DNA from: an uncultured bacterium
GTDB lineage: Bacteria; Planctomycetota; UBA1135; GCA-002686595
Direction of reading: 5' to 3'
Assembly: GCA_913058555.1 (NCBI GenBank)
Contig: CAJXRJ010000200.1
Location: 1-10,663, forward strand
DNA length: 10,663 nucleotides
Shown: positions 6,080 to 10,663 of the stretch, piece by piece
How the letters are laid out: each line of letters starts with the position of its first letter
Position numbering within the stretch: position 1 is the first letter of the stretch
Position numbers and translations under genes: made by a program
Notes under the pieces: generated by a model
Database searches by the model: none
Seen by the model: the letters and a program-made list of their open reading frames with translations, nothing else
Told to the model about the DNA's origin: nothing

Positions 6080-7663
6080 ATGGCAACCGATCCCATCATT
6101 CTCGTTACCGGAGCCACCGGATACATCGGCGGAAGGCTGGTTCCAAGGCTCCTCGAGGCCGGTTACCGCGTGCGCTGCGCGGTTCGCTCGCCCCGGAAGC
6201 TGGAGTCTCGGGGCTGGGCGAGCGATCCACGCGTCGAGATCGTTCGTGCAGATCTCGACGATGCAGCGGCCATTGCGGACGCTGCGGAGGGCGTATTTGC
6301 GGCCTACTACCTCGTTCACTCCATGCAGGCCGCTGGCCGCGACTACAGAGAGGTCGATCGGCGGCTGGCGAGGAACTTCGTCGACGCGTGCAACGCCGGC
6401 GGGGTGGAGCGAGTCTTCTATCTCGGAGGCTTGGGGGAAACCGGCGATGATCTCTCCGAGCACCTGTCGTCCCGGCGCGAAGTAGAGGATGTCCTGCGAA
6501 CCGGCGAAGCGCAGCTCACCGTCTTCCGGGCCGCGATGATCGTGGGCTCTGGCTCGGCGTCGTTTGAGATTCTGCGCTACCTCGTCGAGCGTTTGCCGCT
6601 GATGATCACCCCGAAGTGGGTGACGACCCGCTGCCAGCCGATCGCCGTCCGGAACGTGCTGCGTTATCTGATCGACGCCCTGGCCGTTCCCGGGAGTGCG
6701 GGAAAGACCCTCGATATCGGCGGGCCTGACATCGTCAACTACAAGGACCTGATGAACGCCATGGCGTTGGCGCGGGGCTTGCCGCGCCGGCGAGTTCTGG
6801 CGGTGCCGATCCTGACGCCGCGGCTCAGTTCCCTTTGGATCCATCTCGTGACCCCCATCAGCCATCGCATGGCGCGGCCGCTGGCCGAGGGGCTCCGCAA
6901 CGAAGTCGTTTGCCGATCGACCGAAGCGATGGAGCTGATGCCCCAGGAACTTCTGACCGTGAAGGAGTCCATCGAGGCCGCCCTCGCGCGCATCGACGAG
7001 CAGGATGTGGAGACGTCGTGGAGCGCGGCGGGTCCCATCCCTGGCGACCCCGGATGGGCCGGAGGCGAGGGCTTCCGCGACACCTGGACATGCCTGGTGG
7101 CCGCGCCGCCGGACGCCGCTTACCGCGCCATCTGCCGGGTTGGCGGCGGCCACGGCTACTACGCCCTCGACTGGCTTTGGCGCGTTCGCGGCTGGATGGA
7201 TCGGCTGATCGGGGGGCCGGGCCTGCGGCGTGGGCGGCGGGACCCGGAGAACGTGGCCTACGGGGAGGCTCTGGATTTCTGGCGCGTCACTGGAATCGAG
7301 GCGCCCGAACACTTGGCCCTGCGGGCCGAGATGAAGGTGCCCGGGGAGGCCCTTCTCGAGTTTCACGTGGAGGAGCCGGATCCCGAGGAGCAAGCCAAAT
7401 CCAGGGAGCAGGTGGTGCGCGTCGTGCAGACGGCATCGTTCATTCCCCGGGGCCTCTTTGGCCTGCTGTATTGGTACGCGGTACTGCCGCTCCACGGCTT
7501 CGTGTTCCGCGGCATGCTGCGGGGCATCCGGCGCACGGCGGAGCGCGAAGTTCATCCCGGTGGTCGCCCCCGCCTGTGGCGCGATTCCAAGATCCAATCC
7601 GTCGAGCCCGAGCGCCGTTGGCGGCGCATGACCCCCGGCACGGCCCTGGCCGATCCGAGCTGA
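6080..7663 (+). CDS. SDR family NAD(P)-binding protein fused to DUF2867
   Basis: A 527-residue two-domain protein. Residues 1 to about 300 are an atypical/extended SDR Rossmann domain: VTGATGYIGG holds the GxxGxxG dinucleotide loop (Gly11, 14, 17), followed by AVRSP (34-38), RADLDD (56-61), YYLVHSM (76-82) and YLGGLGE (114-120), as in YbjT-like proteins. Residues about 335-490 match DUF2867, with YYALDWLWRVRGWMDRLIGG (360-379), GEALDFWRV (395-403) and a hydrophobic LLYWYAVLPLHGFVF segment (462-476). Family length is close to normal. Substrate and reaction are unknown. The ATG at 6080 is chosen because the Rossmann strand begins there. An ATG at 6017, 3 nt after a GGAGG, would add 21 Gly/Pro-rich residues and overlap the hairpin; I think it less likely. 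nei follows after 9 nt, so the two are probably one operon. Confidence 0.9.
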   Translation: MATDPIILVTGATGYIGGRLVPRLLEAGYRVRCAVRSPRKLESRGWASDPRVEIVRADLDDAAAIADAAEGVFAAYYLVHSMQAAGRDYREVDRRLARNFVDACNAGGVERVFYLGGLGETGDDLSEHLSSRREVEDVLRTGEAQLTVFRAAMIVGSGSASFEILRYLVERLPLMITPKWVTTRCQPIAVRNVLRYLIDALAVPGSAGKTLDIGGPDIVNYKDLMNAMALARGLPRRRVLAVPILTPRLSSLWIHLVTPISHRMARPLAEGLRNEVVCRSTEAMELMPQELLTVKESIEAALARIDEQDVETSWSAAGPIPGDPGWAGGEGFRDTWTCLVAAPPDAAYRAICRVGGGHGYYALDWLWRVRGWMDRLIGGPGLRRGRRDPENVAYGEALDFWRVTGIEAPEHLALRAEMKVPGEALLEFHVEEPDPEEQAKSREQVVRVVQTASFIPRGLFGLLYWYAVLPLHGFVFRGMLRGIRRTAEREVHPGGRPRLWRDSKIQSVEPERRWRRMTPGTALADPS

Positions 7664-7672
7664 CACGATTCT

Positions 7673-8500
7673 ATGCCCGAAGGACCCGAGATTCACCGCG
7701 CCGCAGACGAGATCGCGGGCGCGATCGTGGGGGAGCGAGCGCAGATTGTGCAGTTCGGCTTGGAGCGGCTACGTCCTTGGGAGACGGAGCTCACCGGCGC
7801 GTGCATCACGGGGGTCGAGGCCCACGGCAAGGCGATCTTGACGCGCTTTGACGTGGGCGTCGCGGTGTACAGCCACAACCAGCTCTACGGGAAGTGGTAC
7901 ATCCGCAAGGCCGGGCTCTACCCAAAGACGGGCAGGTCCCTGCGCATGGAGATCCGCGGCCCGCAGAAATCGGCGCTGCTTTACAGCGCGTCGGAGATCG
8001 AGATCCTCCGTCCTGAGGACGAGTCGAGCCATGCTTACTTGGCAAAGCTCGGGCCCGACGCCCTCGACTTTGCGGTGGAGGAGGCGGACATTGTCGCCCG
8101 CCTAGGGGACCCGAGGTTCCGGGGCCGCGCCCTCGGGGGCTTGCTCCTCGACCAGGGGTTCGTCTCTGGCCTAGGGAACTACCTGCGATCTGAGATCCTG
8201 TGGTGGGCGGGCCTTCATCCCGGATGGCGTCCCAAGGAACTCACTGATGTCGAGCGCGCTCAGTTGGCCCATTGGATCCTCGACGTCACGCGGCAGTCCT
8301 ATGAAACGGGGGGCTTGACGGACTGTCTCCAACGGGTGGCGGCGGCCAAGGCCCAGGGCGTTCCCCGGAGGCTCTACCGCCATGCGGCATTTGCGAGGGA
8401 TGGGCGCGGCTGCCCGGAATGTGGCCGGACCATCGAGAAGATCGAAGTGGGCTCGCGGCGGCTGTACCTCTGCAAAGAGTGCCAGCCGGTCAGGGTCTAG
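7673..8500 (+). CDS. nei: Endonuclease VIII (Nei), DNA glycosylase/AP lyase
   Basis: Base-excision repair enzyme that removes oxidised pyrimidines from DNA and cleaves the abasic site by beta/delta elimination. The 275-residue product has every hallmark: N-terminal MPEGPEI (Pro2 Schiff-base nucleophile, Glu3), Lys53 in EAHGKAIL at the same position as in E. coli Nei, YSHNQLYG (66-73), the LLYSASEIEILRPE block (102-115), GLLLDQGFVSGLGNYLR (156-172, Asn169) of the helix-2-turn-helix, and a C-terminal zinc finger with Cys247, Cys250, Cys267 and Cys270 and the finger arginine Arg262. YSHNQLYG and LLYSAS favour Nei over Fpg (MutM). The start is fixed because the mature protein must begin PEGPE. 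It lies 9 nt after the SDR stop with no ribosome binding site visible, suggesting coupled expression. Confidence 0.96.
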   Translation: MPEGPEIHRAADEIAGAIVGERAQIVQFGLERLRPWETELTGACITGVEAHGKAILTRFDVGVAVYSHNQLYGKWYIRKAGLYPKTGRSLRMEIRGPQKSALLYSASEIEILRPEDESSHAYLAKLGPDALDFAVEEADIVARLGDPRFRGRALGGLLLDQGFVSGLGNYLRSEILWWAGLHPGWRPKELTDVERAQLAHWILDVTRQSYETGGLTDCLQRVAAAKAQGVPRRLYRHAAFARDGRGCPECGRTIEKIEVGSRRLYLCKECQPVRV

Positions 8501-8554
8501 GGTCGCGGCCCGAGTGGCGTGCGGCGACTCTCTATGGGACGGGCCTTCAGGTCC

Positions 8555-8566
8555 TGTTCCGGAACA
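8555..8566. promoter_or_regulatory. 12-bp palindrome, possible operator
   Basis: TGTTCCGGAACA is a perfect palindrome in the 151-bp gap between nei and the next secreted protein gene, 85 bp before its ATG. Its half-sites (GTTC/GAAC) are the inverse orientation of the Gram-positive-type LexA box, so I do not call a LexA site. A few 12-bp palindromes are expected by chance in a window of this size, so only the intergenic position supports it. Confidence 0.2.
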
Positions 8567-8651
8567 CCGAAGAAATCAAGGATAGACGGTGGCTCAGCAT
8601 TCGGTCGCCGCAGGCCATCCTGAACGGCCCTTCGATCCCTACCCCTTCGCC

Positions 8652-10253
8652 ATGCGCTTCACGTTCCTCCTTCTTGTCAGTCTCTTGGTCCTTTTGACGC
8701 AGGCCTCTGCGTCCGCGCTGCCCCAGGCGAAGGATCCCATGGTGAAGAAGGCCCTGGGCCGAATTGCCGAGGTCGAGGCGGCCGAGGGCAACTTGGCCGC
8801 TGGGGACGCGAAGGCCGCCGCCACCCTGAAGAACAAGCTCGGCTGGGCGACGAAGCGCTTGAACGCCGTGGTGCAACAGGGGACGGCCGAGTTCAAGTCG
8901 GCGAAGAAGCGCCATGACGCCGTCCTCGCCAAGATCAACGCTAAGGCCAAAGCGCCGGCTCCCAAGCCCAAGGGGAACCCGCCGGGAAAGACCCCCGCAG
9001 GGAGGAAGCCGCCCGTGAAGACCCCCGCCGGCAAGACGCCGCCGAAGCCCGCGACGCCGGCCTTCGACTACGACAAACTTGTGGCCCTGAACAAGTCCGT
9101 GAACCAGGAGTTCGAGAACACGAAGCTCCTTCAGTTCAAGCACTTCATGGACACGAACCGTGTCAACGGCATGCGCAAGTCCATCGCCAAGTTCCGGGAG
9201 AAGATCTCGGTCTATCCGGCTGGCGACCCCAACGTGAAGGTGGTGACCAGCAACATCGACAACCTCGAGAACCTCGTCAACATGGGCACCGACCGCATCG
9301 TCCAGGACACGAAGACGGCGCCTGCGATCAACGCTCGCCTTGACAAGCTGTTCGACAAGTACAGCGACGAGAATGCCCCGTCGAGGATCGAGAAGCCCTA
9401 CAGCGAGAACCAGGTGCGTGCGTGGGCGCGTGAGCTGCAGTACCGCTTGACGGTGGCATTGCCGGCGGACATGGAGTGGCTCAAGAGCGTCTCGAGCAAT
9501 GTCGTTGTCGGTAGCAACCGGTTTGGATCGGTGGATTCCAACCTGCGGATCTCCGTGCAGAGCGGCTTGGAGTTGTCCCGCAAGCACGTGGTCGAGCGGA
9601 TGGACGGGGAAGCTGCCAACGGCATCGAGGCGGCCGAGTGGATTCTCGAGACCGACCCCAAGGACAGGAACCAGGTGCTCCAGCGTGTGCTGGGCAAGGG
9701 GGCCTTCGACGAGAACATGGTGCGCCTGCGCGACGCGGCACTCGCCATCGAGATGGCAAAGGTCATTGACGAGGAGCTGGCGCGGGCGGAGCACCCCGAC
9801 CGCGAAGCGCAGGCGAAGATCGTCCAGAACGCGATCGTTCACCTGAAGAGCCTGGTGCGCTCGACACTTTCGGAGGTGCGGATGCCCAAGGCGGCTTCCA
9901 CGGACGAGAAGCTCCTGAAGATCGCGGCAGAGACCCTCGCCAAGAAGAAGTACGAGATCGCCGGATGGAAGGGCCTCGTGATCAACTCCGACATCAGGGA
10001 AGAAGTGCGCCGCGAAGCTTGGCTCGACCCGGGCACGGTACGCTCGACGATCACGTTCTACGACTACAAGTGGAAGCAGTTCCAGGTCACTACCGCGGAG
10101 AAGGTCGGTGACGAGTATTGGCTGTTTTCGAACACGCTCAAGTACTACGAGTCCGGGGATCGCACCACGCCGGTGGGGGAGTGGATCCTGAGCAGGCGCA
10201 TGGAGCTCACGCCCATCCTCGAAGAGAACATCGGCAAGGCGAAGGCCAAGTAG
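8652..10253 (+). CDS. Secreted helical protein with Lys/Pro linker; no family recognised
   Basis: A 533-residue exported protein of unknown function. MRFTFLLLVSLLVLLTQASA starts a clear signal peptide with a probable cleavage after ASA at residue 22. Residues about 28-98 are Ala/Lys/Glu-rich and probably helical or coiled coil. Residues 99-137 are a low-complexity Lys/Pro/Ala/Gly linker containing two KTPAG units, resembling a flexible or cell-wall/DNA-binding tail. Residues about 138-455 are again mostly helical with many charged residues. Residues about 456-517 look like a compact beta domain with TITFYDYKWKQFQV (466-479) and YWLFSNTLKYYESG (489-502). There are no cysteines and no catalytic motif that I recognise. 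The ATG at 8652 is set by the signal peptide; a GTG at 8589 is in frame but would bury it. It is transcribed alone and converges with the right-edge gene. Confidence 0.85.
   Translation: MRFTFLLLVSLLVLLTQASASALPQAKDPMVKKALGRIAEVEAAEGNLAAGDAKAAATLKNKLGWATKRLNAVVQQGTAEFKSAKKRHDAVLAKINAKAKAPAPKPKGNPPGKTPAGRKPPVKTPAGKTPPKPATPAFDYDKLVALNKSVNQEFENTKLLQFKHFMDTNRVNGMRKSIAKFREKISVYPAGDPNVKVVTSNIDNLENLVNMGTDRIVQDTKTAPAINARLDKLFDKYSDENAPSRIEKPYSENQVRAWARELQYRLTVALPADMEWLKSVSSNVVVGSNRFGSVDSNLRISVQSGLELSRKHVVERMDGEAANGIEAAEWILETDPKDRNQVLQRVLGKGAFDENMVRLRDAALAIEMAKVIDEELARAEHPDREAQAKIVQNAIVHLKSLVRSTLSEVRMPKAASTDEKLLKIAAETLAKKKYEIAGWKGLVINSDIREEVRREAWLDPGTVRSTITFYDYKWKQFQVTTAEKVGDEYWLFSNTLKYYESGDRTTPVGEWILSRRMELTPILEENIGKAKAK
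8946..9062 (+). repeat. Coding low-complexity Lys/Pro/Ala/Gly linker
   Basis: This stretch codes for residues 99-137 of the secreted helical protein. It is built from Lys, Pro, Ala, Gly and Thr, with two KTPAG units about 11 residues apart (AAGACCCCCGC occurs twice). It probably forms a basic, extended, disordered linker joining the N-terminal helical part to the rest of the protein. Confidence 0.7.
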
Positions 10254-10267
10254 TCAGCCGCCACGCA

Positions 10268-10299
10268 GGCCAGGCCCAGGGGCCTACTGGGCCCTGGCC
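10268..10299. terminator. Bulged GC hairpin between convergent genes
   Basis: GGCCAGGCCCAG (10268-10279) pairs with CTGGGCCCTGGCC (10287-10299), with one bulged base and a 7-base loop. It sits 14 bp after the secreted protein's stop (10253) and covers the stop codon of the opposing membrane protein gene (10284-10286). Its symmetry would suit a bidirectional terminator serving both genes. Neither side has a T-tract, so the call rests on the stem and its position. Confidence 0.45.
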
Positions 10300-10663
10300 G
10301 CGTCGGTGCCGTTCAGGACCTTCGTGAGCTTCACGTCGAAGTGGTTCACGGAGCCAACCTCGAGTAGCCACAGGTTCCGCTCCGGGTAGTGTTCGGCGAG
10401 AGCTTGGTTCTTGCCCGGCCCCAGGTCCCGCGCCCAGATGATAGGCGAGGCGTCGATGTCGCTGGAGTTGAACACGAACTCGTGGTGCACAGAGCACGTG
10501 GGCTTGCGATGCACGACGACGAGGTCGGTCCCGGGGGATGCTTCAAGTCGATCTACGATTTGGGCCCGGACGATGCCGAAGTGGCGCTCGGGCCGCGGGG
10601 CCCGCTTGGATGCTCGAAGTAGGGCGAGGCCGACGAGGACCGCGACGAACCCCACAGCGAGGG
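10284..10663 (-). CDS. C-terminal part of an integral membrane protein (5' end off the contig)
   Basis: The leftward frame is open through the right edge, so at least 126 residues of a longer protein are present. It begins with a hydrophobic helix, LAVGFVAVLVGLALL, followed by basic residues (RASKRAPR), as expected for a last transmembrane helix with a cytoplasmic-side positive flank. The soluble tail contains TDLVVVHR, HHEFVFNSSDID, IIWARDLGPGKN and ERNLWLLEV. From memory, similar tails (DIDxxxxxWARDxGPxxN...WLLE) end multi-membrane proteins of Planctomycetota, some resembling GT39/PMT-type glycosyltransferases. I cannot confirm that here because the catalytic part is missing. A GTG at 10655 could be an internal start, but the frame continues beyond it in hydrophobic sequence. 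Confidence 0.75.
   Translation of the reverse strand, partial: LAVGFVAVLVGLALLRASKRAPRPERHFGIVRAQIVDRLEASPGTDLVVVHRKPTCSVHHEFVFNSSDIDASPIIWARDLGPGKNQALAEHYPERNLWLLEVGSVNHFDVKLTKVLNGTDAARAQ

Noticed and set aside
5522..7696. 724-codon leftward open frame antisense to the secreted protein, SDR and nei genes
   Set aside because: It spans three well-supported genes on the other strand. Its product is Arg/Gly/Pro/His-rich without domains, as expected for an antisense frame in GC-rich DNA.
6835..7851. 338-codon rightward frame overlapping the SDR and nei genes
   Set aside because: Arg/Gly/Pro-rich frame-shadow composition, while the other frame carries continuous SDR-DUF2867 and Nei homology.
8547..9842. 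431-codon leftward open frame opposite the secreted helical protein
   Set aside because: It lies antisense to a gene with a clear signal peptide, and its Leu/Arg/His/Val-rich translation shows no fold or motif.

Overview
This 10.66 kb window is very GC-rich and reads as a metagenome-style contig from a Gram-negative-type bacterium: it carries signal peptides, a lipoprotein signal and a multi-membrane protein fragment. None of the recognisable start codons has a convincing Shine-Dalgarno sequence. That trait, with large secreted proteins of no known family and a membrane protein tail resembling ones I associate with Planctomycetota, makes Planctomycetota (or a neighbouring high-GC deep lineage) my best guess, but the assignment is weak. 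I see no tRNA, rRNA, CRISPR array, insertion sequence or phage gene. Nearly the whole window is coding, and no gap exceeds about 260 bases.

Layout, left to right. Bases 1-94 are a near-perfect 39-bp inverted repeat starting at the first base. It looks like an end-of-contig fold-back that may have duplicated the start of a leftward gene for a secreted protein. A tight rightward pair follows: a HAD-IB phosphatase (258-914) and, 4 nt later from a TTG start, a family 2 glycosyltransferase of the polyprenyl-phosphate mannosyltransferase type (919-1686). A leftward SRPBCC/AHSA1-like lipoprotein gene (1646-2224) converges on the glycosyltransferase and overlaps its 3' end by 41 bp. Divergent from it is a 1208-residue secreted protein (2372-5998) with beta-propeller-like strand motifs at both ends. 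After an 81-bp gap holding a GC hairpin comes a rightward pair: an NAD(P)-binding SDR fused to DUF2867 (6080-7663) and nei, endonuclease VIII (7673-8500). A second unrecognised secreted protein (8652-10253) has a helical character and a Lys/Pro-rich linker. It converges, across a bulged GC hairpin, on the C-terminal end of a leftward membrane protein that runs off the right edge (10284-10663).

How the genes may work together. The HAD and glycosyltransferase genes are spaced like a co-translated pair and may act in glycan or lipid-linked sugar metabolism. The SDR-DUF2867 and nei genes look co-transcribed; nei repairs oxidised pyrimidines, so a redox or DNA-damage link is possible but inferred. 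The two secreted proteins are the least explained parts of the window. I see no defence system, mobile element or obvious new multi-gene machine. The points most worth a second look are the large secreted protein's split repeat architecture, the terminal palindrome, and the unrecognised secreted helical protein.
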